Positions 8,176 through 16,190 of a DNA stretch of 36,410 nt are shown in pieces. The translations under genes were made by a program, and so were the position numbers. The DNA lies in contig DATKRV010000072.1 in assembly GCA_035532075.1 (NCBI GenBank), positions 1-36,410 on the forward strand, in the 5' to 3' direction. The stretch is from CAIVND01 sp035532075. GTDB taxonomy: Bacteria; Actinomycetota; Acidimicrobiia; Acidimicrobiales; Bog-793. The first letter of the stretch is position 1, and every line of letters begins with the position of its first letter. The notes under the pieces are model-generated. The model worked only from the letters and a program-made list of their open reading frames with translations. It had not been told where the DNA came from and ran no database searches.

Positions 8176-8536
8176 GTATTCCCCATTTCGAATCCCCATT
8201 GCCAACTCGAAGTACCTGTGGACAAAAAATATTTCGAATGTTTAGGTAACCGACTATATCAATGTGAATTTGTATTCTTCGCAAAGAAATTTCAGGCGGT
8301 CGGACAATTCTGACGGGAACAAGATCGATGATCTAGCTGACCTTTGCCCCAATCCATAAGACTGGCCTGAACTTCTTTTGAAATGTCATCGCCAACAAGG
8401 CACCAACTCGCTCGGCGCACTTTGCCTACCGACACGATCGAGCATCATCGCTCTCGATTAAGATATCTGCAATCTCGCGTGGCACACCCGTGACGGACCG
8501 GAGCGAAAGGGCCAATCCTCGTTGGACATCGCATCA
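8176..8536. promoter_or_regulatory. AT-rich upstream region of the solute-binding protein gene
   Basis: The stretch 8220-8310 is clearly more AT-rich than its surroundings and lies directly upstream of the minus-strand TctC-type gene. On the minus strand it contains TATAGT (8258-8253), a plausible -10 element, although I cannot pair it with a well-spaced -35. The 10-mer TCGGTTACCT (minus strand, 8253-8244) also occurs at 6916-6925 near the other gene of this block. The rest, up to 8536, shows no gene. Confidence 0.35.
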
Positions 8537-8842
8537 TCATCCAATGACCACCTGTCCAAAGACACTGCACAGCCCAAGAGCCTCGAGCAGCAAAAGAATC
8601 CCCACGATCGAAAGCATCACCCACAAACGCCATCCTGATACCCGTCGAGTAGCGGGCGGCGGCATGTACCAGGCACCGAGAAGGCTCGATGAATACGCGG
8701 GAACCAACCGAAGCGGATTGGCATCATCCTCAATCGGGCAATTGGGGTCCGCTTCGAGCGCGAGCTCCGAAAGCTCCTTGTCCGAGATTCCACTGGCAGA
8801 CATTTTCGAGCACCCGCCCGTGTTGACCTGGTTCGACGCCAT
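8537..8842 (-). CDS. Small single-pass membrane protein
   Basis: A 101-residue protein with an acidic soluble N-terminal half (SDKELSELALEADPNCPIEDD, a pattern seen in small actinobacterial membrane proteins), a proline-rich linker, and one clear membrane helix at about residues 70-95 (WVMLSIVGILLLLEALGLCS). The N-terminus would lie on one side of the membrane and only a few residues on the other. The ATG at 8842 is chosen because AGGGAGAG precedes it. An ATG at 8869 lacks a ribosome site. It diverges from the cis-prenyltransferase gene. I do not recognise a specific function. The coherent composition and ribosome site are the evidence that it is real. Confidence 0.6.
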   Translation of the reverse strand: MASNQVNTGGCSKMSASGISDKELSELALEADPNCPIEDDANPLRLVPAYSSSLLGAWYMPPPATRRVSGWRLWVMLSIVGILLLLEALGLCSVFGQVVIG

Positions 8843-9263
8843 CGCTCTACTCTCCCTGGAAAAGGTCATCGGGGGGCAGTCATCCCACCTGTGACGTTTT
8901 CGGGTCTCCTCGCTAACCCTATCTTGCGCCTACCTCCGACAGCCATCGCCGGTCAATGTGATGTTCCTTTTCCTCTCCAACCACCGGCATGCCTCCATGC
9001 CAGCGGTCCAGCCAGCTGCGCCTCAAACTGGCTATCGAGCGGTGGTGGTGAGCATCGTGATCGCTGGCGCGCCGGTCACACCACTCAAGAAGCCCCACCA
9101 TCGAGCTTCTCCATCGATACCGGTCGGCTCGGTGACAGCTCTTGTCCGCGTATGGAGCCGCGCCACCATGCAAGCGGAGATCTCTGCAAAACTCTGACCA
9201 GAAAAGTTCAGGCTTCTGGACCAAGAGTGGTTGACGATATCTCTTCAACGAAGGAGAGACCCA
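8843..9263. other. Divergent intergenic region, no convincing gene
   Basis: These 421 bases separate the small membrane protein gene from the cis-prenyltransferase gene. Overlapping open frames on both strands (8919-9464 minus, 8958-9197 plus) show no domain-like sequence. The only firm element is the ribosome site AAGGAGAG at about 9249-9256. Confidence 0.4.
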
Positions 9264-10034
9264 ATGAATTGGTCCGCACCCCTCTACCGACTCTACGAGC
9301 ATCGACTGATCAGCAAGCTTCCACGAGATCGCATGCCTGCCCACATCGGCGTCATTCTCGATGGGCACCGTCGGTTTGCAAGACAAGAGGGGCAGGCCGA
9401 CCTGCTCGATACCTACCGCCAAGGAGTTGCAAAACTCGGAGAGTTCCTCGAATGGAGCGCTCACCTAGAGATCCCAGCGATAACTGCCTGGGTTCTCTCG
9501 ACAGAGAATCTAGGTCGGACCTCGGCAGATCTTGATCCGTTGTTCGTCGTGCTCGAGGAGTTGCTCAAGGGCCTGCCCGCTCAGGCACAGCGCCTCAGAT
9601 TTTCCCTGCAGGTCATTGGGAGCATCGACCTGTTGCCAGCATCCCTTGCCCTTGCGGCAAAAGAGGCAGAGCGCGACTCGCAGTTTGGCGGCTGGCAGTT
9701 CAACCTTGCACTTGGATATGGGGGCCGCCAGGAGATCGTCGATGCATGTCGCTCCCTGGTGTCAGATCTTCTCCAATCCGGAGTTGCTGCCGAAAAAATC
9801 TCCGATCACATCGACATCGCCGCGCTATCAAAGCATGTGTACGCAAGCTCCCTTCCAGATCCCGATCTCGTCATCCGGACAAGCGGAGAGACAAGGTTCT
9901 CGGGCTTCCTCCTCTGGCAGGCCGCGTACTCGGAATTCGTGTTTGTCGACCCCTATTGGCCCGCTTTTCGCCGGGTTGACTTTCTCCGCGCGCTGCGAGA
10001 TTTTGTGCACCGAGACCGGCGGTTTGGCAAATAG
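9264..10034 (+). CDS. Cis-prenyl diphosphate synthase (UppS family, short-chain type)
   Basis: A 256-residue (Z)-isoprenyl diphosphate synthase, which condenses isopentenyl diphosphate onto an allylic primer for lipid-carrier synthesis. It has the N-terminal PAHIGVILDGHRRFAR motif with catalytic Asp33. It also has TAWVLSTENLGR (helix and loop), LNLALGYGGRQEIVDA, and the C-terminal signature RTSGETRFSGFLLWQAAYSE that binds IPP and magnesium. Length and sequence resemble the shorter actinobacterial enzymes that make Z-farnesyl diphosphate rather than decaprenyl synthase. It differs from the family in the first motif: DGHRRF replaces the usual DGNRRW, so His35 stands where Asn is normally invariant. 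The start follows AAGGAGAGACCCA. The gene is not in an operon with its catabolic neighbours. Confidence 0.92.
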   Translation: MNWSAPLYRLYEHRLISKLPRDRMPAHIGVILDGHRRFARQEGQADLLDTYRQGVAKLGEFLEWSAHLEIPAITAWVLSTENLGRTSADLDPLFVVLEELLKGLPAQAQRLRFSLQVIGSIDLLPASLALAAKEAERDSQFGGWQFNLALGYGGRQEIVDACRSLVSDLLQSGVAAEKISDHIDIAALSKHVYASSLPDPDLVIRTSGETRFSGFLLWQAAYSEFVFVDPYWPAFRRVDFLRALRDFVHRDRRFGK

Positions 10035-10387
10035 GACCAGAGATAGGATCAAACCTTCTCGTGTGACAAGAGACGCAGTGACGATTGGACGCATGCACTC
10101 GTCCGGAACGACATTGCGCCCCTGTCTTGAGGCTCACGACGCGATCTGATCTGAAAGGCACCGATCGAATCTGTCGACCTCGATGCACTGCATCATTCAC
10201 TCTGAGAGCACGAGGTCCTCAACGAGACGGACGGCAACCTGTGAAATCTCCCATCTGCTGGAGTTTGAACTCAGCACGGGGAAGAATGGGTGACCGGCGC
10301 CGTCGAACATTGCATCGATCTGGTGTCGCGTGGGGCGGGTCAAACGGACTGAGTTGTACGGGCGGAGTTTTACAGATGGAGGCACGC
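10035..10387. other. Intergenic region upstream of the M29-like gene
   Basis: These 353 bases carry no firm gene. A minus-strand frame (10412-10197) ends in a somewhat protein-like stretch (AMFDGAGHPFFPVL...), but it has no ribosome site and no recognisable family. The ribosome site GGAGG (10378-10382) for the next gene is clear. Confidence 0.35.
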
Positions 10388-11626
10388 ATGAGTAGCGAAG
10401 ATCTACCGGCATCGAGTCAGAACCGACCGATTCTCAATGCGCTGGATCGTCGTTCGCCGGGGACACATTACATGGTGAGCGACTACGCAAGCACGCTCGA
10501 TGAGTCGATCCGCGCACGTTCCGTTGACAACTTTTCAAAGGTGTTTGCCATCGGACCCGAAGATCGAGTCCTCCTTTTGCTTGACAACGCGATAGATCCA
10601 CGCGTTGTCCGATTCATCTGGGAGTTTGCCCGAGGTCGTGGTGCGGAGACCAAAGCGGTCACGCTTGATCTCCACGGCATCTCGGGGGGGCACAGCTCGG
10701 TCAACCCTGCAATACCCGAAGATGTGAAGCCTCTCTGTGAATGGGCAACGTTTGTCGTCTCGACCTGGTTCTCCTCCGCGTCGAATCCCTATTTCAACAG
10801 ACGCAGACGCGAGGGCCAGCGCTGGGTGAAGATCACCTACTTCCGGAATCTCGACATGCTCAACACCGAGGCGGCAGCATTCCCACTCGACGTGATCAGC
10901 CTTCTCCTCTCGACCACCGCGCAGGCCTATCCCTCACGCGGAGAGGCATTGATCCACGTGACAGACCCGCGCGGCACCGATCTCGTGCTGCGGATGGACG
11001 AATCAACCGTTCAACACACCATGAACGGAGCCCTATGGAAGGGTCAGGTGATGGCAGACCATCCAGGATGCTATGTGCACTACCTCACGACCCACGGTCC
11101 GAACTTCTATGGCCGGGTCCAGGCGGACCAGATCATCGATCACGTCGACGGCATTCTCGTTCCCCAGTGGTCTGTCGGTTTCCCGGACTACTTCGACCAG
11201 CCGGTCACGATTGCCCTCGAGGACAACCGGGTCGTCAAGATGGACGGGTCCAGAACCTGGTATGGCGATGTACTCGAAGAGATGCTGATCGGGAGCCGCC
11301 TGATCGAGCTCGGCTGTGGATTCAACCCGAAATGGCCACGCGATCAGGTCTACCCCGCGGGCACGAACTCCCCCGGTGGCATTCATTTCGGAATGGACCT
11401 CATCAAGGAGTCCCGCTACATCAAGGAGATGATGCCCGATTGGCCAGAGCCGCCGGTGCACATGGACCTTGTCGATCTCGATGCGACGATCACGGTCAAT
11501 GGAGCCACGGTCGTCGAGAACGGCCGCCTCAGCGCCCTCGACGATCCGAAGGTAAGAGAGTGCGCAGGGCGCTACGGCTCTCCGGAGTATCTCCTTGACA
11601 GTTGGCCCTTCATCACCGGCCACTGA
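10388..11626 (+). CDS. M29-family metalloenzyme, possible 2,5-dihydroxypyridine dioxygenase-like (NicX-like) protein
   Basis: A 412-residue protein related to M29 thermophilic aminopeptidases and to 2,5-dihydroxypyridine 5,6-dioxygenase (NicX), which shares that fold. The mid-region ALIHVTDPRGTDLVLRMDES is the M29 'DPRGTDL' strand. The C-terminal half has ELGCGFNPKW, then GTNSPGGIHFGMD with His333, and PPVHMDLVDLDATI with His358 and Asp360. NicX uses a His/His-x-Asp iron site, so these three residues could be metal ligands of a dioxygenase, but they would also fit a peptidase-like metal site. The ATG at 10388 follows GGAGG by 5 bases. An ATG at 10376 overlaps that site and is less likely. It stands alone on the plus strand, converging on an amidohydrolase. 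The context of ring hydroxylases and an amidase favours a ring-opening role, but this is inference. Confidence 0.7.
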   Translation: MSSEDLPASSQNRPILNALDRRSPGTHYMVSDYASTLDESIRARSVDNFSKVFAIGPEDRVLLLLDNAIDPRVVRFIWEFARGRGAETKAVTLDLHGISGGHSSVNPAIPEDVKPLCEWATFVVSTWFSSASNPYFNRRRREGQRWVKITYFRNLDMLNTEAAAFPLDVISLLLSTTAQAYPSRGEALIHVTDPRGTDLVLRMDESTVQHTMNGALWKGQVMADHPGCYVHYLTTHGPNFYGRVQADQIIDHVDGILVPQWSVGFPDYFDQPVTIALEDNRVVKMDGSRTWYGDVLEEMLIGSRLIELGCGFNPKWPRDQVYPAGTNSPGGIHFGMDLIKESRYIKEMMPDWPEPPVHMDLVDLDATITVNGATVVENGRLSALDDPKVRECAGRYGSPEYLLDSWPFITGH

Positions 11627-11810
11627 AAAACGGATCATCGTACAGTTCTCACCTCATAACAGTTCCACTGAAGGTCACGTCGGCTCTATCTCAGCCGGAC
11701 CGTATGGGCTCGCGCACCGACCGGGACACTTTCGCGTGCTCGGAATCCTCGCCGATACCCGTCACCCGCGACCGGTTTTCTTCATAATCCACTACGCGCC
11801 AGCGGAGGAA

Positions 11811-12779
11811 TCAGCTCGCTATCGGTGATCTTGCGCGTCCGAGCAGGCGAAGCGCGTTGTCACAGCTGACCATCTGCCGATCGGCCCCCTCGAGGCCCGC
11901 ATGATCGAGGGTCTCGTGGACCCGGGTTCGACTGGCGACATTGAGTCCGATCGGCCAGTCACTTCCGACGAGAACGTGATCGCTGCCAAGGAGATCCACC
12001 GCATAACGAAGCGAACTTGGCTCGAACCCCATCGTGTCGAAATACACATGCCAGCGCTCGTCAGGCGGGGCCGTTTGACGCAACCTCTCTGCCCCTGGCA
12101 ACGTACCGGCAACCACAAGTCCGCCACCACCAAGCCAGGCGAATACGATCTGCAGACCATCCACCTCATCGAGCACGCCGGAGTTGACAAGTGCGAGCAG
12201 GCTTGCGGCACTCGAGGTTCCACGGGCGAGCATGCGGCCCCAGTTCCCGAGCGGTGCAAGTTCGGCGCTGAGTTCCTTTGGACTCACTGGATGCGCGAAG
12301 ACCGCAAGACCGAGATCTGCTGCGACCTGCAGCGTTGCACGGGCCTGTGGAGCGTCAAGGAAGAGGTCACCGTGCGCGCAGTCAACAACAATCCCGGGCA
12401 GTTCGAGCTCTCGACTCACCCGCTCAACCTCCGCCGCCGAAGCCTCTCCCTGATAGGCATCGATTGTGGCGAGTCCCGCCAGGTGAGCACTCCTGGCGAC
12501 CACCTCTCCAAGATGGTCATTCATCGCTTGCATCGCGGAGATCTGAAGATGCGCTCCATCAGGTGTGACGAGTGCGGGGGGCGCGCTCAATACCCGTAGG
12601 TCCACCCCAGCCTCTTGCTGATCACGGATCAGGCCATCAAGGTCCGCGATTCGTCGCGCAATGCCCATCCAGCGAGCGACGTGCTCGGGTAGCGAATTCA
12701 CCGGTGGGAGCGCCGGCCATTCGGGTCCCGCATAATGGCAGTGAAAATCAACGACGAATTCCGTATCTCCCTCGACCAC
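11811..12779 (-). CDS. Amidohydrolase-2 family (ACMSD-like) hydrolase or decarboxylase
   Basis: A 322-residue metal-dependent TIM-barrel enzyme of the amidohydrolase-2 family, which includes ACMS decarboxylase and related nonoxidative decarboxylases. The metal-binding pair is in VVDFHCHYAG near the N-terminus, a mid-barrel histidine in VFAHPVSP, and the late aspartate in VGSDWPIG. The GTG at 12779 is chosen because AAAGGGGG precedes it by 6 bases and the HxH motif then starts at about residue 12, as usual. The ATG codons at 12836-12831 would add a repetitive IIEL/IIEY leader without a ribosome site. Its promoter region is shared with the divergent dehydrogenase at 13057 and contains a perfect 12-bp tandem repeat. 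The substrate is unknown. Confidence 0.85.
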   Translation of the reverse strand: MVEGDTEFVVDFHCHYAGPEWPALPPVNSLPEHVARWMGIARRIADLDGLIRDQQEAGVDLRVLSAPPALVTPDGAHLQISAMQAMNDHLGEVVARSAHLAGLATIDAYQGEASAAEVERVSRELELPGIVVDCAHGDLFLDAPQARATLQVAADLGLAVFAHPVSPKELSAELAPLGNWGRMLARGTSSAASLLALVNSGVLDEVDGLQIVFAWLGGGGLVVAGTLPGAERLRQTAPPDERWHVYFDTMGFEPSSLRYAVDLLGSDHVLVGSDWPIGLNVASRTRVHETLDHAGLEGADRQMVSCDNALRLLGRARSPIAS

Positions 12780-12808
12780 AAAACACCCCCTTTGGATACC
12801 GAGACCGT

Positions 12809-12832
12809 ACTCAATGATCAACTCAATGATCA
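12809..12832. repeat. Perfect 12-bp tandem direct repeat
   Basis: Two exact abutting copies of ACTCAATGATCA (12809-12820 and 12821-12832) lie 30 bases upstream of the GTG start of the amidohydrolase. Each copy contains the palindrome TGATCA. The position suits a regulator site or the leader RNA of that gene. Confidence 0.7.
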
Positions 12833-12883
12833 TCACCCGGGCGATCTTTCATATCATTAACAAGAATGCTGTGTCGTGTTGAA

Positions 12884-12915
12884 AAGAGCTGCCTTGCGCT
12901 TTTCCCGGAGCTCTT
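12884..12915. promoter_or_regulatory. Inverted repeat in a divergent promoter region
   Basis: AAGAGCT (12884-12890) and AGCTCTT (12909-12915) form a 7-bp inverted pair separated by 18 bases, between the divergent amidohydrolase and dehydrogenase genes. The spacing fits a dimeric regulator site, but chance occurrence is quite possible. Confidence 0.2.
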
Positions 12916-13056
12916 GGTCACCCGTCGTGGCAGTTCTTCGACCTGGCTGAGGACTCCCGTGGCATCGCGTCCGTCTCTTGACGGGACTTCGCAACTGTAG
13001 AACCATCGAGTCCGGACATCGCACGATACGCCGACACGTGACTTCGGAGGTGATTT

Positions 13057-14139
13057 TTGCAGCTGGGAGAGCACACAATGGGGCGCATGATGAATGCCGT
13101 CGTCATGAACCAGTTCGGGTCCTCCTCCGTGCTCGAATATCGACAGGTATCGGTCGAAGCACCAAAGGACGATGAGGTGACTGTCGAAGTCCATGCGGTT
13201 TCGATCAATCGGACACTTGACCTCAGCGTTCGCAGGGACGGGGACGATCGCAGGATTACGCTGCCACACATCCTCGGGGTCGATCCCTCTGGGATCGTTG
13301 TCGAACTTGGCAAAGGCGTACGCGACCTTCGACCGGGTGACCGGGTCGCCGTTGTCGCCTCACGATGTGGCCAATGTGCATCGTGTCGACGCGCGAATCG
13401 ATGTGAGCAACAGTTCCATCCCGGGGTGGAACGATGGGGCGGTTACGCCGAGTACATCACCGTTCCCGCCTGGACGCTTCTCGAAGTCCCTGATGACCTT
13501 GAATTCGCCCAGGCAACGGTTCTCCTGCGCCATTACCCGACCGCCCATCACCTTCTCTCAGATGTCGCAAAACTGTCAGCGGGCGAGCGCGTTCTGGTTC
13601 TCGGTAGTGCTGGAGGACTTGGCTCTGCAGCCGTCGAGGTCGCCAACCGACTCGGAGCCGAGGTCATCGCCGGAGCCGGATCCGATGAACGCATGCAGGC
13701 AGGAATGTCCCAGGGCGCCATCTGTGGCGTCAACTACCAGCGCGAAAACCTCGCCTCACGCGTCATGGAACTCACTGACGGCGAAGGGGTCGATGTCCTT
13801 GTTGAAAACATCGGTGAGCCGAAGCTCTGGGGCGATGCCTTTCAATGTGTTGGTCGCGGTGGCCGCGTCGTCACGGCCGGAGCTCATGGCGGAGGCAATG
13901 TCACACTTGATGTGCGAAGGCTCTATCAGAACCGCATTTCGATCCATGGATCAAATGGCCGCTCCGATGACAACCTTCGTTGGGTACTTGCACAAAACAG
14001 CGTGAAGGCCTTCCGACCGTTGATCGGTATCGTCATGCCACTTGCCGAGGCTCGCCTCGCGCATGACCTCGTCGAGACCAATGCGATTATAGGAAAGATC
14101 GTCCTCGATCCACGTTCTCGCGCGCCAACGCCGATCTGA
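13057..14139 (+). CDS. Medium-chain dehydrogenase/reductase, quinone-reductase-like with structural zinc
   Basis: A 360-residue MDR-superfamily protein. The structural zinc lobe is intact (Cys104, 107, 110 and 116 in RCGQCASCRRANRC). The catalytic-zinc residues are not: the usual GxCxTD region reads SINRTLDLSV, and GHE is replaced by LGVDPSG. The nucleotide site LVLGSAGGLGSAAVEVANRLG shows NAD(P) binding. This suggests a zinc-independent enoyl or quinone reductase rather than an alcohol dehydrogenase. The start is uncertain. TTG at 13057 has a near-perfect ribosome site GGAGGTGA with 6-base spacing from GGAGG, while ATG at 13078 has a weaker GGGAGAG and lies closer to where homologues usually begin. 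It diverges from the amidohydrolase at 12779 and is followed by the VOC gene. Confidence 0.85.
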   Translation: MQLGEHTMGRMMNAVVMNQFGSSSVLEYRQVSVEAPKDDEVTVEVHAVSINRTLDLSVRRDGDDRRITLPHILGVDPSGIVVELGKGVRDLRPGDRVAVVASRCGQCASCRRANRCEQQFHPGVERWGGYAEYITVPAWTLLEVPDDLEFAQATVLLRHYPTAHHLLSDVAKLSAGERVLVLGSAGGLGSAAVEVANRLGAEVIAGAGSDERMQAGMSQGAICGVNYQRENLASRVMELTDGEGVDVLVENIGEPKLWGDAFQCVGRGGRVVTAGAHGGGNVTLDVRRLYQNRISIHGSNGRSDDNLRWVLAQNSVKAFRPLIGIVMPLAEARLAHDLVETNAIIGKIVLDPRSRAPTPI

Positions 14140-14296
14140 CCCATCCGTGTCGAGCACCTCGGCATCTTCCCGAGGATCCAGATCGTCTGGGTTTTTCTTG
14201 CGGCGATCGATTGCAATATGCACATGGTCGCGTTTAGCCTCTCGCGACAGGGAGGTGGGACGTACCTCACCGAGAGCACATTGGGGATTTTCATCG

Positions 14297-14725
14297 ATGA
14301 AGAGCGGTGCACAGATGCCAGGACAATCACGACTCGTCGCAACGTCGCTTGACCATCTCGTACTCTACGTGGCAGATATCGAGCGATCCAAGAACTTCTA
14401 CATCAACCTGCTCGGATTCGTTGTCACCCATGAGCATCTTGAAAGGAGCGCAGTTGCGCCGCCCGACGAGGAATTCGATGTCGATATCCGCTGTTTTCTC
14501 AAGTGTGGAGAAAACCAGCTTGGTCTGTTTCTCAAAGACTCCGGAGTTGTCCATGGAGGTGGTGAGGTGAATCACCTCGCATTGACACTCAAGGGGGTTG
14601 CTGAGCAAGAGGTGCGCAAGATTCTTGCTCAAGAGCACATCGATGTTCATTCGCGTCTTGGAGATCAGAGCTGTATCTATATCAAGGATCCCGACGGTCA
14701 CAACATCCAGCTCCTGCCAAGATAG
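14297..14725 (+). CDS. VOC (glyoxalase/bleomycin-resistance/dioxygenase) superfamily protein
   Basis: A 142-residue single VOC domain made of two beta-alpha-beta-beta-beta modules. The first begins SLDHLVLYVADIERSKNFYI and the second EVNHLALTL. The protein ends KDPDGHNIQLLP. Histidines 20 and 93 occupy the two usual metal positions at the start of each module. The position near the end that is normally Glu (DPDGNxIEL) is Gln138. Such enzymes act as lyases, isomerases or extradiol dioxygenases, and the modified site leaves the reaction open. The ATG at 14297 is chosen, and ATG at 14315 is an alternative. Neither has a strong ribosome site. The gene follows the MDR gene on the same strand after 157 bases and may be co-transcribed with it. 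Confidence 0.8.
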   Translation: MKSGAQMPGQSRLVATSLDHLVLYVADIERSKNFYINLLGFVVTHEHLERSAVAPPDEEFDVDIRCFLKCGENQLGLFLKDSGVVHGGGEVNHLALTLKGVAEQEVRKILAQEHIDVHSRLGDQSCIYIKDPDGHNIQLLPR

Positions 14726-14762
14726 GACTCGATCTCGCGCTGATCATCCAATCGTGCGATGA

Positions 14763-14999
14763 CCAACCTCTTTTCGCCAATTCGATCTCACCGCGACTCG
14801 TTCGCTGGCTCTTGCGCATCCCGGACGAGAATTGCTGGTCCATGGTCAGATGCTGCACGACACCGGCTGCGAAGTGTCGCGCGGTCAAGATAACTGGCAG
14901 CTGCTCGCGCCACGGTCACCGCAGAAAAAGATTCACGCCAGCCTCCCAACGGCCACGAGAATCGACGGAACCTCGACCCGGGCGCTTTTCCACGCTTGA
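14763..14999 (+). pseudogene. Possible remnant of a PIG-L (LmbE-like) deacetylase gene
   Basis: Between the VOC and amidohydrolase genes, a 78-codon open stretch with no proper start reads ATRSLALAHPGRELLVHGQM and continues LHDTGCEVSRGQDNWQLL. The AHPGRELLVHG part resembles the N-terminal metal-site strand of PIG-L-type deacetylases (AHPDDE/AHPGHE). The frame then degenerates and stops at 14997-14999. The rest of the family's roughly 230 residues is absent. Other explanations are a recent truncation or a chance resemblance. Confidence 0.3.
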
Positions 15000-15075
15000 A
15001 CTCAGGCGCCCGAGTCGCTACTGTTCGCCCGCAACAACTATTCAGACCCGCAGGGCAAATCCAAAGTGAGGATTC

Positions 15076-16086
15076 ATGCAAGTCGTCGATCTCCATCACC
15101 ATTTCATGCCACTCAATGTTCTCGAGCAACTTCGCATCGTCTCCGGGGGCAAGGCGCGGCTGATCAATGAGAAGATATCCATCGCGTTGAATCCCGACCT
15201 CGCCGATGGCGAAGCTCACCTCGAGGCAATGGACCAGGCCGGGGTCGACGTCGCCGTACTCACCCAATCGGGACTCAGCGTTCTTGGAGACAAGATCTGT
15301 CGAGACATCAACGAGGGAATGGCGGCTGTGGCTGAACAGTGGCCCAGTCGGTTCATACCAACCGCTCATATCTGCATCGATGACCAGAATGCCGCGCGCG
15401 AACTCGAAAGCTGCGTCGAACAATATGGGTTCGGCGCAGTTGCCCTGCCGTGTTCGTCTCCCGAGCGCCAGCTTGACGACCCATCACTGGGACCACTCTG
15501 GGCGGTGATCGAGAACCTGGACATCCCGATAATCTTGCATCCAGCGCAGCTTCCCAATGGTGCCTCGCTTGACTACGCGCTTGAACGTTCCTGCTATCGC
15601 CCGTTCGACACAACGGTTGCAGGCGTGCGTCTCTTCAATGGCGTGTTACCTCAGCACCCGGGACTCAAGTTCGTGCTACCCCACTGCGGCGGTACGATCG
15701 TCGGTCTCAAGGGCAGGCTCGCGATGTTCTTTGAGCGACCTGGCATCGCGCTCCATCGGCTTTTGCCACGCACGCGCGCTGAACAGCGCGCCGAAGGACT
15801 CGACACGATCTTCGAACAGTTCTGGGCCAAGCTCTATTTCGATACCGCCGGGACGGGAGCCTGGAGTCCGATCGTCGAATTCGCGACAGGTCTGGTCGGT
15901 GCAGACCATATGGCCTTTGGAACGGACTATCCGCTTGAATCACATTCGGGCGAGACGATGCGCGAACTCGTCGAAATGATTGAGAATCTGGAGCTTTCGA
16001 CCGAACAGCGCGCGCAGATCGCGTCGGGCACCGCTCTAGACCTGCTCGGGCTGCCCCTTGAACAGGCGCTTTCGGCGAGGAGCTAA
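15076..16086 (+). CDS. Amidohydrolase-2 family (ACMSD-like) enzyme
   Basis: A 336-residue TIM-barrel metalloenzyme. Metal ligands are in the N-terminal VVDLHHHFMP (His-x-His), the mid-barrel PIILHPAQ, the PHCGGTI strand, and the late FGTDYPLES aspartate. It is the most canonical ACMSD-like member in the window and has the expected length for an aromatic-acid decarboxylase or a C-C/C-N hydrolase. The ATG at 15076 has GTGAGGATTC ahead of it. The protein ends in a small-residue tail. It lies between a possible pseudogene and the convergent membrane-protein gene. It shares only the family with the genes at 11811, 18597 and 26148. Sequence divergence suggests different substrates rather than recent duplication. 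Confidence 0.88.
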   Translation: MQVVDLHHHFMPLNVLEQLRIVSGGKARLINEKISIALNPDLADGEAHLEAMDQAGVDVAVLTQSGLSVLGDKICRDINEGMAAVAEQWPSRFIPTAHICIDDQNAARELESCVEQYGFGAVALPCSSPERQLDDPSLGPLWAVIENLDIPIILHPAQLPNGASLDYALERSCYRPFDTTVAGVRLFNGVLPQHPGLKFVLPHCGGTIVGLKGRLAMFFERPGIALHRLLPRTRAEQRAEGLDTIFEQFWAKLYFDTAGTGAWSPIVEFATGLVGADHMAFGTDYPLESHSGETMRELVEMIENLELSTEQRAQIASGTALDLLGLPLEQALSARS

Positions 16087-16124
16087 CCCTTGGGACAAGA
16101 TGTCTGTCGCGCGCAACCATCTTG

Positions 16125-16142
16125 GACACAAGACACCGTGTC
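16125..16142. terminator. Possible stem-loop between convergent genes
   Basis: GACAC (16125-16129) and GTGTC (16138-16142) pair around AAGACACC. With a one-base bulge the stem extends to CTTG...AAG. It lies about 40 bases beyond the amidohydrolase stop and before the convergent membrane-protein gene. There is no T-run, so it could only be a weak or factor-dependent terminator. Confidence 0.25.
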
Positions 16143-16190
16143 AAGGTGATGACCGAAACCACGAGATCCCACGATCGCTGACGATGGCGA

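Noticed and set aside
8958..9197. A 79-codon plus-strand frame ahead of the cis-prenyltransferase
   Set aside because: No ribosome site, no domain, and an overlapping minus frame of equal quality; probably non-coding.
10197..10412. A 71-codon minus-strand frame with a protein-like end
   Set aside because: It overlaps the start of the M29-like gene, has no ribosome site and no recognisable family.
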